Below, one piece after another: positions 35,235 through 43,504 of a DNA stretch of 64,000 bases (positions within the stretch are counted from its first letter, which is position 1; every line of letters begins with the position of its first letter). The notes beneath the pieces are model-generated. The model ran no database searches. It was not told where the DNA came from and saw only the letters and a list, made by a program, of their open reading frames with translations. This DNA is from JACRAR01 sp041674385 (GTDB taxonomy: Bacteria; Pseudomonadota; Gammaproteobacteria; Burkholderiales; Rhodocyclaceae). The stretch spans positions 1 through 64,000 of the forward strand of contig JBAYVU010000003.1 of assembly GCA_041674385.1 (NCBI GenBank), read 5' to 3'. A program made the position numbers and the translations under genes.

Positions 35235-37007
35235 ATGCGCAGATTCTCGCTGACCTCGTCCCTGCTCGCGATGCTGCTGGCAAGCGGCTGTGCAAGCGCC
35301 CCGAACGTCAGCTATTTGCTGCCCGCGCAACCCGAAAGCGCGTCGGGCTACGCGGAAAAATCCGGCTGGGCGACGCAAAAATTTGCGGTGGCTGCCGCCC
35401 ACCCGCTGGCCGCCGACGCGGGTTATCGGGTTCTCCAGGCAGGCGGCTCGGCGCTGGATGCCGCGATAGCCGTGCAGATGGTGCTGGCCCTGGTCGAGCC
35501 GCAGTCCAGCGGCATCGGCGGCGGCGCCTTGCTGTTGCACTGGGACGGCAAGCAGGTCGAGGCCTACGACGGACGCGAAACCGCGCCGCTTGCCGCCGAC
35601 GACAGGCTCTTCCTCACCCCGGATGGCAAACCGATGGCCTTCATGGACGCGGTCGTGGGCGGCCGTCCGGTCGGCACGCCCGGCGTCGTCAAGATGCTCG
35701 AAATGGCCCATCGGCAGCACGGCAGGCTGGCTTGGGCCAAGCTGTTCGAACCGGCCATTGCACTGGCGGAACAGGGTTTCCCGGTCAGTCCCAGACTGCA
35801 TACGCTGCTGTCCAATGAAACCCGGCTGCGGCACGATCCTGCAGCGCAGCGCTACTTCTACGACGCGGAAGGCAAGCCCTGGCCGGCCGGCCATCTGCTG
35901 AAAAACCCCGAACTCGCCGTCGTACTCAAACAGATTGCCGCGGCAGGATCTTCTGCGCTAATGACCGGCCCGGTCGCCGCGGACATCGTCGCCAAGGTGC
36001 GCAATCATCCCACCAACCCGGGCCGTCTCAGCGTGCAGGATCTCGCCGACTACCAGCCGAAACGCCGCGCCGCCTTATGCACCGACTGGTTGACCTACCG
36101 CGTCTGCGGCTTTCCGCCACCGTCTTCGGGTGCGATTGCCATCGCGCAAATCCTCGGCATGCTGCAACATGCGGCGCCAATCGATCGTCCGCTCGAACAG
36201 GGGATGCCGAGTGTGGACATGCTGCACCGATATAGCGAGGCGGCGCGACTGGCCTTCGCCGACCGTAACCAGTACCTGGCCGACCCGGATTTCGTCGCAG
36301 CGCCCGGCGGCAACTGGATGAACCTGGTGGACGCGGCCTATCTGAGACAGCGCGCCGCACTGATCGGGGCCAGCTCCATGAAATCCGCCGAGCCTGGCAA
36401 GCCCGGTGGACTCGATACGGCCTGGGCGCCGCAAGCCGAGCAGGTCGAACACGGCACCTCGCATATCTCCATCGTCGATGCCGCAGGTCATGCGCTGGCC
36501 ATGACCACCACCATCGAGGACGGCTTCGGCGCGCGCCAGATGGTACATGGCTTTCTGCTCAACAACCAACTCACCGACTTCTCCTTCGCGCCGGCCGATG
36601 CCGCCGGCAAGCCCATCGCCAACCGCGTCGAAGCGGGCAAGCGACCGCGTTCCAGCATGAGCCCGACCCTGGTGTTCGACCGCGGCAGCGGGCAGTTGTC
36701 GATGAGCCTGGGTTCGCCGGGCGGCGCGCTGATCATCCACTACACCGCCAAAACACTGCTCGGCACCCTGGCCTGGGGGCTTGACGCGCAAGCGGCGATC
36801 GACCTGCCGAATTTCGGTTCGCTCAACGGCCCGACGCTGCTCGAAGCGCAGCGTTTCCCCGCAGCGACCATCGCCGCGCTCAAGGCACGCGGCCACGAAG
36901 TCCAGGAGATGCCCATGGTAAGCGGCCTGCAGGCCATCCAACGCACGCCGACAGGTTACTTCGGCGGTGCCGATCCGCGCCGGGAAGGGATCGTGAGGGG
37001 AGAGTGA
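35235..37007 (+). CDS. ggt: Gamma-glutamyltransferase (lipoprotein)
   Basis: A 590-residue Ntn-hydrolase that cleaves gamma-glutamyl bonds of glutathione or transfers the glutamyl group. A signal peptide ending LLASGC makes Cys19 a probable lipidation site, so the enzyme is anchored in the cell envelope. The precursor should self-cleave before Thr408 in EHGTSHISIVD to give the two chains. The motif GGRPVGTPG and the late GSPGG oxyanion region are intact. It complements gshA-gshB in this window. The next gene, a TAXI-type binding protein, follows after 83 bp. Confidence 0.92.
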   Translation: MRRFSLTSSLLAMLLASGCASAPNVSYLLPAQPESASGYAEKSGWATQKFAVAAAHPLAADAGYRVLQAGGSALDAAIAVQMVLALVEPQSSGIGGGALLLHWDGKQVEAYDGRETAPLAADDRLFLTPDGKPMAFMDAVVGGRPVGTPGVVKMLEMAHRQHGRLAWAKLFEPAIALAEQGFPVSPRLHTLLSNETRLRHDPAAQRYFYDAEGKPWPAGHLLKNPELAVVLKQIAAAGSSALMTGPVAADIVAKVRNHPTNPGRLSVQDLADYQPKRRAALCTDWLTYRVCGFPPPSSGAIAIAQILGMLQHAAPIDRPLEQGMPSVDMLHRYSEAARLAFADRNQYLADPDFVAAPGGNWMNLVDAAYLRQRAALIGASSMKSAEPGKPGGLDTAWAPQAEQVEHGTSHISIVDAAGHALAMTTTIEDGFGARQMVHGFLLNNQLTDFSFAPADAAGKPIANRVEAGKRPRSSMSPTLVFDRGSGQLSMSLGSPGGALIIHYTAKTLLGTLAWGLDAQAAIDLPNFGSLNGPTLLEAQRFPAATIAALKARGHEVQEMPMVSGLQAIQRTPTGYFGGADPRREGIVRGE

Positions 37008-37090
37008 ACAGGGATAGAATGCAAATGATGATAACAAGCCATCTCCATTCTGCTTGGCCAGGCCGCCAGTCCACGTAACAGGACCATTCG

Positions 37091-38425
37091 ATGGTACGTA
37101 AAATCCCCGGGCGGCTGCGCGAAATCTCCCGACATGATCTGTTGTTCGTGGCGCTGCCCTCGCTCATGCTGCTGATCGTCGGCTTCTGGGCGGCGGCACA
37201 GTTCATCCGGCCGGCTCCGCCCCGGCAAATCATTCTCAGCAGCGGTGCCGAGAGCGGCGCCTATCAGCGCTTCGCCGCGCGCTACAAGGATGTGCTGGCG
37301 CGTTATGACATCGAACTGGTGGAGAAGCCATCCGCCGGTTCGCTGGAAAACCTGCAACGCCTGCGCGACGAGAAATTCGAAGTCGACGCCGGCTTCATCC
37401 AGGGCGGCACCGCGCATGCCGCCAGCGACGATACGCTGACTTCCATCGGCAGCCTTTTCTACGAGCCACTGTGGATTTTCTACCGCGCCGAATTGGCGAA
37501 AGACCAGGCGAGCGGCAGCCTGAATAAACTGACCCAGCTCAGGGGGCGCCGCATTGCCGTCGGTACGCAGGGCAGCGGCACCTACAAGCTGGCAACGGAA
37601 TTGCTCGAAGCCAATGGTATCGCCGCTGCGCCAACCCGGCTGGTGGAAACCGGCGGCCTGGAGGCGGCCGAAGCCTTGCGGAAAGGCAAAGTGGATGTGG
37701 CGTTCGTGGTCGGACCGACGCAATCGGCGGCGGTATGGTTGCTGTTGTATACCGATGGTGTCCGTTTGATGAGCCTGTCGCACGCCGAGGCCTACACGCG
37801 TCGTTTCCCGTATTTGGCCAAACTGACTCTGCCGCGCGGCGGCATCGATCTGGCGCGCGATATCCCCTCCCGCGACACCAGCCTGGTGTCGCCGATGGCG
37901 ACGCTGGTGGTGCGCGAGGATATTCACCCGGCATTAATCGACCTACTCCTGCAGGCGGCGACCGAAGTGCATGGCGACACCGGCCTGTTCCAGAAGCAGG
38001 GGGAATTCCCACGCCCGACACAGATCGACTTCCCGATTACCAGCGAAGCGGAACGTTACTACAAGTCGGGCAAGCCTTTCCTGCAGCGCTATCTGCCGTT
38101 CTGGGCGGCAACACTGATCGACCGGCTGGTGGTCATGCTGGTGCCGCTGTTCGCACTGCTGATCCCGATCCTCAAGTTCGCGCCGTCGCTATACGGCTGG
38201 CGGGTACGCTCGCGCATCTTCCGCCGTTACGGCGAGCTGAAGCTCATCGAAGCGGAAGTGGATCTGGAACCGCATCGGCATACGCGCGAGGAATGGCTGG
38301 CGCGGCTGGATCGCATCGAGACCGATGTCAATCGCATGCAAACGCCGCTGCCTTTCTCCGACATGCTATATACGCTGCGCGGCCACATCGGCCTGGTGCG
38401 CGAGGCGATCCGGCACAAGACTTAG
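37091..38425 (+). CDS. TAXI-family TRAP transporter substrate-binding protein, membrane-tethered
   Basis: A 444-residue protein. A membrane segment at about 14-36 leads to a periplasmic TAXI-type binding domain (IILSSGAESGAYQRFAARYKD, GRRIAVGTQGSGTYKLATELL), as in TRAP solute receptors. Unlike standard secreted TAXI proteins, it has a second membrane segment near 340-362 followed by a cytoplasmic helical tail of about 80 residues. No DctQ/DctM permease genes are adjacent. Such tethered TAXI proteins are found alone in many betaproteobacteria and may sense rather than import their ligand. Ligand unknown. Confidence 0.8.
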   Translation: MVRKIPGRLREISRHDLLFVALPSLMLLIVGFWAAAQFIRPAPPRQIILSSGAESGAYQRFAARYKDVLARYDIELVEKPSAGSLENLQRLRDEKFEVDAGFIQGGTAHAASDDTLTSIGSLFYEPLWIFYRAELAKDQASGSLNKLTQLRGRRIAVGTQGSGTYKLATELLEANGIAAAPTRLVETGGLEAAEALRKGKVDVAFVVGPTQSAAVWLLLYTDGVRLMSLSHAEAYTRRFPYLAKLTLPRGGIDLARDIPSRDTSLVSPMATLVVREDIHPALIDLLLQAATEVHGDTGLFQKQGEFPRPTQIDFPITSEAERYYKSGKPFLQRYLPFWAATLIDRLVVMLVPLFALLIPILKFAPSLYGWRVRSRIFRRYGELKLIEAEVDLEPHRHTREEWLARLDRIETDVNRMQTPLPFSDMLYTLRGHIGLVREAIRHKT

Positions 38426-38433
38426 AACCTGTC

Positions 38434-38922
38434 TTAAAGGCGCCGAATTTTCTCCAGCAGCGCGGTCGTCGAGCGTTGATGGATGAAGGGAATCGACACC
38501 ACCTTGCCGCCGCGCGCCAGCACTTCCCGTGCGCCGACGATGTTGTCCGGCGACCAGTCGCCGCCCTTCACCAGTACGTCCGGCTGGCTCAGCAGAATCA
38601 ACTGCAACGGCGTGTCCTCGGCGAAGCTGGCGACCAGGGACACGCTGCTCAGCGCCGCCAGCAACGCCATGCGATCGTCGAGCGGATTCACGGGCCGTTC
38701 GTCGCCCTTGCCGAGGCGTCTCACCGAATCATCGGCGTTGACCGCAACCAGCAAACTGGCGCCAAGCGCGCGCGCCTGGGCCAGATAGGTCACATGACCG
38801 CGATGCAGGATGTCGAAGCAGCCATTGGTAAACACCAGCGGCCGCGGCAACGACTGGATACGCGCCGCCAGATCTTCAGCCCGGCACAGCTTGGCTTCGA
38901 AATCGGGCCGAGGGAACGCCAT
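38434..38922 (-). CDS. rfaE2: D-glycero-beta-D-manno-heptose-1-phosphate adenylyltransferase
   Basis: A 162-residue nucleotidyltransferase, the separate C-terminal half of E. coli HldE. The HxGH motif (FDILHRGHVTYLAQA) binds ATP and catalysis makes ADP-heptose for the lipopolysaccharide core. The kinase half (rfaE1) is not in the window. It is the last gene of the leftward unit diaA-dolP-rfaE2, with 12 bp to dolP. It converges with the TAXI gene. Confidence 0.92.
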   Translation of the reverse strand: MAFPRPDFEAKLCRAEDLAARIQSLPRPLVFTNGCFDILHRGHVTYLAQARALGASLLVAVNADDSVRRLGKGDERPVNPLDDRMALLAALSSVSLVASFAEDTPLQLILLSQPDVLVKGGDWSPDNIVGAREVLARGGKVVSIPFIHQRSTTALLEKIRRL

Positions 38923-38934
38923 CGCAGGAAGGCT

Positions 38935-39588
38935 TTATTGTTTCTTGCTTGCAGCAGCACGACTGTCGATTTTGCGCGCTTCCTCATCGCCGATGATCTC
39001 GAACAATCGCACCACTTTCATCACGCCGCCGGTCGTGCGGGCCACTTCGACTGCCGCATCGGCTTCGCGCTGGGTGACAAGTCCAAGCAAAAATACCGCA
39101 CCGGATTCAGTGACGACCTTGACGTGGTTGGTTGAAAACTGGCTGGCATCGACGAAGCGGGCCTTCACCTTGGAGGTGATGTAGGCGTCGCTGCTGCGCG
39201 AACCGAGCGAACTCACTCCGGACACCTGCAGTTCATTGCTGATGGCTTTGACATTGGGTACGCCGCTGGTCAGCTTCTCCGCTTCCGCCTTGGCCGCCGC
39301 ATCGGGAACTTCGCCGGTGAGCAGCACGCTGCGATTGAAACTGGTGACATTGACATGCGACAGGTTGCCGAGTTTTTCGGCGATGCGATTACTGGCGCGT
39401 ACCTCGATCCCCTCGTCGGTGAGGATGGTCTCTGCCGCGCGGCGATCCACGGCCAACATCATCCCAGTCCCTACTCCCGCGCCCACCCCGAACGCTGCGG
39501 CGCCGACGCAGCCCGCCAGGCCCGGCGTCAATGCCGCCAGCAGTATCCAGGTGACGAGACGATAGGGCTTGAAATTCGATGCTCTCAT
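38935..39588 (-). CDS. dolP: BON-domain outer-membrane lipoprotein, DolP/YraP family
   Basis: A 217-residue lipoprotein: signal peptide with lipobox LAGC (Cys27), then two BON domains (about 48-115, 125-195) that bind phospholipid. In E. coli DolP supports outer-membrane integrity and BAM function; bamD is elsewhere in this window. The start is the ATG at 39588, overlapping the stop of the upstream SIS-domain gene (ATGA), and matches a proper signal peptide; the frame is open further upstream without meaning. Same gene order as E. coli yraN-diaA-dolP. Confidence 0.9.
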   Translation of the reverse strand: MRASNFKPYRLVTWILLAALTPGLAGCVGAAAFGVGAGVGTGMMLAVDRRAAETILTDEGIEVRASNRIAEKLGNLSHVNVTSFNRSVLLTGEVPDAAAKAEAEKLTSGVPNVKAISNELQVSGVSSLGSRSSDAYITSKVKARFVDASQFSTNHVKVVTESGAVFLLGLVTQREADAAVEVARTTGGVMKVVRLFEIIGDEEARKIDSRAAASKKQ

Positions 39589-40187
39589 TCGGATTCTCCC
39601 AGTAACAGATTGTCGATGCCGTCGCACAGGCAGTGCAGCACCAGCAGATGGACTTCCTGGATGCGTGCCGTGCGCGCGGTCACGCGTTCCGGCACGCAAA
39701 TGTGGACATCGGTTTCGCCGAGCAATTCGGCCATCTTGCCGCCATCCTTGCCGGTCAGCGCCACCACGCGCACTTCGCGCAGATGGGCGGCACGGATTGC
39801 CTCGATCACATTGGGCGAGTTGCCGCTGGTGGAAATTGCCAGCAGCACGTCGTTGGGTTGCCCCAGCGCCCGCACCTGCTTGGAGAAAACCTCCTCGTAG
39901 CTGTAATCGTTGGCGATCGAAGTCAGCGTCGAAGTGTCGGTGGTCAATGCAACCGCTGCCAGCGGCGGCCGCTCCATCTCGAAACGGTTGAGCAGTTCTG
40001 CGGCGAAATGCTGCGCATCGGCAGCCGAACCGCCGTTACCGCAAGCCATGATCTTGCCGTTGGCAAGCAGGGTGTTGGCCATCAGTTCGACCGCCGCCGC
40101 AATCGGCGCAGCAAGAACTTCGACCGCATCCAGCTTGACCTGGGCGCTGTTGGTGAACTGTCGGGCAATGCGGGCAACGAGATCCAT
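39585..40187 (-). CDS. diaA: SIS-domain protein, DiaA/GmhA family
   Basis: A 200-residue phosphosugar-binding SIS protein from the ATG at 40187. The signature GNGGSAADAQHFAAELLNRF is shared by phosphoheptose isomerase GmhA and the DnaA-initiator-associating protein DiaA. Position between yraN and dolP equals that of E. coli diaA, which promotes DnaA assembly at oriC; the downstream heptose adenylyltransferase gene argues for a GmhA role instead. Both may be served by one protein, and sequence cannot decide. A possible -10 (TAAAAT) lies leftward at about 40238-40243. A strong hairpin separates it from the HIRAN gene. Confidence 0.85.
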   Translation of the reverse strand: MDLVARIARQFTNSAQVKLDAVEVLAAPIAAAVELMANTLLANGKIMACGNGGSAADAQHFAAELLNRFEMERPPLAAVALTTDTSTLTSIANDYSYEEVFSKQVRALGQPNDVLLAISTSGNSPNVIEAIRAAHLREVRVVALTGKDGGKMAELLGETDVHICVPERVTARTARIQEVHLLVLHCLCDGIDNLLLGESE

Positions 40188-40257
40188 GAGCGGGAGAGAA
40201 ACGGCAGGCGTTGAATAGGTTGAAATCGGCGGCGATTTTAGCATGGCCCTTATCGGC

Positions 40258-40283
40258 ACAGTGCCGGCCCCGGCCGGCACTGT
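40258..40283. terminator. Strong 12-bp hairpin between the HIRAN and diaA genes
   Basis: ACAGTGCCGGCC (40258-40269) and its exact complement (40272-40283) separated by CC. It lies 19 bp after the stop of the leftward yraN-HIRAN unit. Leftward there is no T-run, so it may act as a weak terminator, an mRNA-end stabiliser or a protein site; rightward it is followed by CGATTTT. Confidence 0.55.
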
Positions 40284-40302
40284 CGATTTTACAAGTTACA
40301 AG

Positions 40303-40677
40303 TCACAACACGACATGCACGTCGATGAATACCCGCTGCCACGGGTTGGGATGGTTGCGCAGTTTGGCGATACGCGCTTCGAGCCGGGCGCCGCGGTCCA
40401 TCTCGGCTGCCACGGCGCCGTTTTCGACACGCGGCAAATAGCCGAGCTGCTGCCCATGCCAATCGACCCGAACGGCTTTCGGATCGTGCGGATTGTCGGG
40501 TTCGCGTACCAGGGTCAACCCATCGCCGACTTTCATTTCGTCCCAGACAGCCGCACCGGCATGGTACTGGAACCCGGCCAGCGGCGAGCTTTGCACCAGA
40601 ATGCGGACGGTTTGCGCCGATACGGCGGCGCAGGCCAGCAGCATGAGCCAGGCCAGGCTAATTTGTCTCAAATGCAT
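40303..40677 (-). CDS. Exported HIRAN-domain protein
   Basis: A 124-residue protein with a signal peptide (MHLRQISLAWLMLLACAAVSA) followed directly by a HIRAN domain: FQYHAG, LTLVREPDNPHDPKAVRV and LGYLPRVEN are the family's core. HIRAN domains usually bind DNA ends in eukaryotic helicases; small bacterial members, some exported, have no assigned role. A mature protein in the periplasm makes DNA repair unlikely. The first 20 bp overlap the 3' end of yraN, so translation is probably coupled. Confidence 0.8.
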   Translation of the reverse strand: MHLRQISLAWLMLLACAAVSAQTVRILVQSSPLAGFQYHAGAAVWDEMKVGDGLTLVREPDNPHDPKAVRVDWHGQQLGYLPRVENGAVAAEMDRGARLEARIAKLRNHPNPWQRVFIDVHVVL

Positions 40678-41023
40678 TGCGTATCCATTCGATGCCGGCT
40701 TCAGTCAAGCCGTTCAGCAACACCGCGTCGAAGCGGCAGGGCTGCTCGCGCTTGCCGGCGAGGTAATGGCGCGCAGCGAATATCAGGCGCCGTTGCTTGG
40801 TCGCGGTGATGCTGGCGGCGGCGCCGCCGAAATCGCGGTGCGTGCGCAACCTGACTTCGACGAAGACCAAACTGCCGCGATCGTCGCAGATCAGATCGAT
40901 TTCGCCACCGCGCACCCGCCAGTTGCGCTCCAGCACGCGCAGGCCCTGGCGTTCGAGATAAGCTGCGGCCAAGGCTTCGGCCTGGTTGCCCGCAAGTTGC
41001 GTTGTTTCGCCGGACGACTTCAT
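40658..41023 (-). CDS. YraN/UPF0102 nuclease-fold protein
   Basis: A 121-residue protein from the ATG at 41023; an ATG at 41038 is possible. The restriction-endonuclease-like core is visible as RGGEIDLICDDRGSLVFVEVRLR (E-x-D and ExK-like, with R in place of the usual K) after GNQAEALAAAYLERQGL. The family is conserved near rsmI in most proteobacteria, probably linked to DNA metabolism, but no activity is established. It is divergent from rsmI. Confidence 0.88.
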   Translation of the reverse strand: MKSSGETTQLAGNQAEALAAAYLERQGLRVLERNWRVRGGEIDLICDDRGSLVFVEVRLRTHRDFGGAAASITATKQRRLIFAARHYLAGKREQPCRFDAVLLNGLTEAGIEWIRNAFETN

Positions 41024-41091
41024 CGGAATCGCTTGCATGCCGCCGGAGGGGGCTGGACAATAGGCCACCGAGTGCGAAGACGGGACATGGG

Positions 41092-41949
41092 ATGCATCAG
41101 CCGGCGAACAAGACAACAGCATTATATGTGGTGGCGACGCCGCTGGGAAACCTCGGCGACATCACCCTGCGCGCGCTCGAGGTGCTGCGCGGCGTCGACG
41201 CGATTGCCTGCGAGGACACCCGCCATACGCGGCGACTGCTCGACCACTACGACATTCGCGTTCCCGCCTTCGCCCTGCACGAGCACAACGAAGCCGGTGC
41301 GGCGCAGCGTCTGATCGTCATGCTGGCCGAGGGCAAGCGCGTGGCGCTGGTCTCCGATGCCGGCACCCCCGGCATTTCCGATCCCGGTGCGCGCGCGGTC
41401 GCTGCGGTACGCGCCGCAGGCTATCCGGTGATCCCGCTGCCCGGCCCGAATGCCGCGATTGCCGCCCTCTCGGCCGCCGGATTGAACGATCCGCATTTTC
41501 TGTTTGTCGGCTTCCTGCCCGCCAAAGCCGCGGCGCGGCGACAACAGATCGAGGCGTTGAAAGCGGTTTCGGCAACGTTGATATTTTATGAAGCGCCGCA
41601 CCGCATCGCCGACACCATCGCCGACCTTGCCGGACTTCTGGAGCCGCAGCGCAAGCTGGTGGTGGCACGAGAACTCACCAAGCTGTTCGAACAAATCGTC
41701 GCCATGCCGCTAGCCGATGCCCCGGCCTGGCTGGCAGACGACCCGAACCGGCAGCGCGGCGAGTTCGTCCTGTTGGTCTCGGCGCCACCGCCAGCGCAAA
41801 CACTGCCCGCAGATGCGCTGCGCATCCTGCGGCTTCTGCTGGCGGAATTGCCGCTCAAGCAAGCGGTGAAACTCGCCGCGGAGATCACCGCTATGCCAAA
41901 AAATGCGCTCTACGAACAAGCGCTGGCGTGGAAGGATCAAAAGCTATAA
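41092..41949 (+). CDS. rsmI: 16S rRNA 2'-O-ribose C1402 methyltransferase
   Basis: A 285-residue tetrapyrrole-methylase-fold enzyme that methylates C1402 of 16S rRNA. The N-terminal YVVATPLGNLGDITLRALEV, then CEDTRHTRRLL and SDAGTPGISDPG, are the diagnostic motifs. The ATG at 41092 is chosen because these motifs begin about 10 residues later; no clear Shine-Dalgarno. Divergent from yraN. Its stop codon is part of a TATAAT that lies just before pyrC. Confidence 0.94.
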   Translation: MHQPANKTTALYVVATPLGNLGDITLRALEVLRGVDAIACEDTRHTRRLLDHYDIRVPAFALHEHNEAGAAQRLIVMLAEGKRVALVSDAGTPGISDPGARAVAAVRAAGYPVIPLPGPNAAIAALSAAGLNDPHFLFVGFLPAKAAARRQQIEALKAVSATLIFYEAPHRIADTIADLAGLLEPQRKLVVARELTKLFEQIVAMPLADAPAWLADDPNRQRGEFVLLVSAPPPAQTLPADALRILRLLLAELPLKQAVKLAAEITAMPKNALYEQALAWKDQKL

Positions 41950-41950
41950 T
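41945..41950 (+). promoter_or_regulatory. -10 element 9 nt before pyrC
   Basis: TATAAT overlapping the rsmI stop codon and ending 9 nt before the pyrC ATG. It might drive a near-leaderless pyrC mRNA, or simply be the end of rsmI. Confidence 0.3.
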
Positions 41951-41959
41951 CACAGCATC

Positions 41960-42997
41960 ATGCAAACCCTGACCATCACCCGCCCCGACGACTGGCACCT
42001 GCATCTGCGCGACGGTGCGGCGCTGGCGGCGGTGCTGCCGGACACGGCGCGGCGTTTTGCGCGTGCCATCGTCATGCCCAACCTGAAGCCACCGGTCACC
42101 ACATTGGCGCAGGCAGTGGCGTATCGCGAACGGATTTGCGCCGCCTTGCCCAAGGGCATGCAATTTGCGCCTTTGATGACCTTGTATTTAACCGACGACA
42201 CGCCCGCGTCGGAAATCGACGCCGCCCGCAACAGCGGCGTAGTGCATGGAGTCAAACTCTATCCGGCCGGCGCAACGACGAATTCGGCTGCCGGCGTGAC
42301 CGCTCTGGCAAAATGCGCCGCGGCATTGGCGCGTATGGAAAAGCTGGGCATGCCGTTGCTGGTGCATGGCGAAGTGACCGAGCCGGCGGTCGACGTCTTC
42401 GACCGCGAAGCGGTGTTCATCGAGCGTATGCTGGCACCGCTGCTCAAGGACTTTCCGGCGCTGCGCGTAGTGTTCGAACACGTCACCACGCGCGAGGCGG
42501 TCGACTTTGTGTTGGCGGCCGGCACCAACCTCGCGGCAACCATCACGGCACATCATTTGCTGCTCAACCGCAATGCGATTTTCGCCGGCGGCATCCGCCC
42601 GCATCATTACTGCCTGCCGCTCCCGAAGCGCGAGACGCATCGCCAAGCCCTGGTCGCGGCGGCAGTTTCCGGCAATCCGAAATTTTTCCTCGGCAGCGAC
42701 TCCGCCCCCCATGCCAAGACAGCCAAGGAGCATGCCTGCGGCTGTGCCGGCTGCTACACCGCACACGCCGGCATCGAACTGTACGCCGAGGCGTTCGAGG
42801 CGGCGGAGGCGCTGGAGCGCCTGGAAGCCTTTGCCAGTTTCCATGGCGCCGACTTCTATGGAATGCCGCGCAATACCGGGAAAATAACCCTATGCAAGGA
42901 AAGCTGGCAGGTCCCCGCTTCCCAGCCGTTTATCGATGGTGACCCGCTGGTGCCGCTGCGCGCCGGAGAGACAATTGCTTGGAGGATAAAATCATGA
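41960..42997 (+). CDS. pyrC: Dihydroorotase, class II
   Basis: Cyclises carbamoyl-aspartate to dihydroorotate in pyrimidine synthesis. The 345-residue enzyme shows all zinc ligands: HLHLRD (residues 13-18), the carboxylated Lys in GVKLYPAGATTNS, LVHGE, FEHVTT and the catalytic SDSAPH. Start ATG at 41960, 10 bp after rsmI; its stop overlaps the next lipoprotein gene (ATGA). Confidence 0.95.
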   Translation: MQTLTITRPDDWHLHLRDGAALAAVLPDTARRFARAIVMPNLKPPVTTLAQAVAYRERICAALPKGMQFAPLMTLYLTDDTPASEIDAARNSGVVHGVKLYPAGATTNSAAGVTALAKCAAALARMEKLGMPLLVHGEVTEPAVDVFDREAVFIERMLAPLLKDFPALRVVFEHVTTREAVDFVLAAGTNLAATITAHHLLLNRNAIFAGGIRPHHYCLPLPKRETHRQALVAAAVSGNPKFFLGSDSAPHAKTAKEHACGCAGCYTAHAGIELYAEAFEAAEALERLEAFASFHGADFYGMPRNTGKITLCKESWQVPASQPFIDGDPLVPLRAGETIAWRIKS

Positions 42998-43500
42998 ACT
43001 TGGCAACGAAGATGGTCTTGGGAATGACGGCAGCCACGTTGCTGGCAGCCTGCGGCAGCACCGATTCGGCCTCCTACCAGATCGCCGGGCCCCGGCACAG
43101 CCTGTCGCTGATCCGTACCAAGGAGTTAGCCTGGAGCAAGGGTTGGGAACTGGCGCTGGTTGCCGAACGAGATACCGAATGCATGCGTCGCCACCATCTC
43201 CAGCCCACGCCGGAGGGCGAGTTCAAGGCACAGTTGTTCCGCTCGCTGGAAGGCAACTATATCCTCCAGCAGGGCAACAACTGGTATGTCACGGAAACGC
43301 GGAAGTGCCAGTTGCAGCAGTTCAAGCAGGCACCGCGCGAACCGGGCGATCTGCTCGGTACTTTCAATGAAAAAGAGGGGCGGTTGCAGTTCGTTGCCGC
43401 ACCGAAATCGGCTGCCACGCCGCCCCCGCCGACTGCTACGCCGATGGAACCTCTCCCCGCCACAGTTCCGGCTCCGGTCCCGGCCCCTGTCGCCCGCTAA
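42994..43500 (+). CDS. Putative lipoprotein of unknown function
   Basis: A 168-residue protein with a signal peptide ending LLAACG (lipidated Cys at about 20). The mature part has four further Cys/aromatic-rich strands and a Pro/Ala-rich C-terminal tail (about 140-168), which may cross the cell wall. No family recognised. The start overlaps the pyrC stop and has GGAGG 5 nt upstream in GGAGGATAAA, so it is coupled to pyrC; a DUF3025 gene follows 4 bp later. Confidence 0.75.
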   Translation: MNLATKMVLGMTAATLLAACGSTDSASYQIAGPRHSLSLIRTKELAWSKGWELALVAERDTECMRRHHLQPTPEGEFKAQLFRSLEGNYILQQGNNWYVTETRKCQLQQFKQAPREPGDLLGTFNEKEGRLQFVAAPKSAATPPPPTATPMEPLPATVPAPVPAPVAR

Positions 43501-43504
43501 GTTC

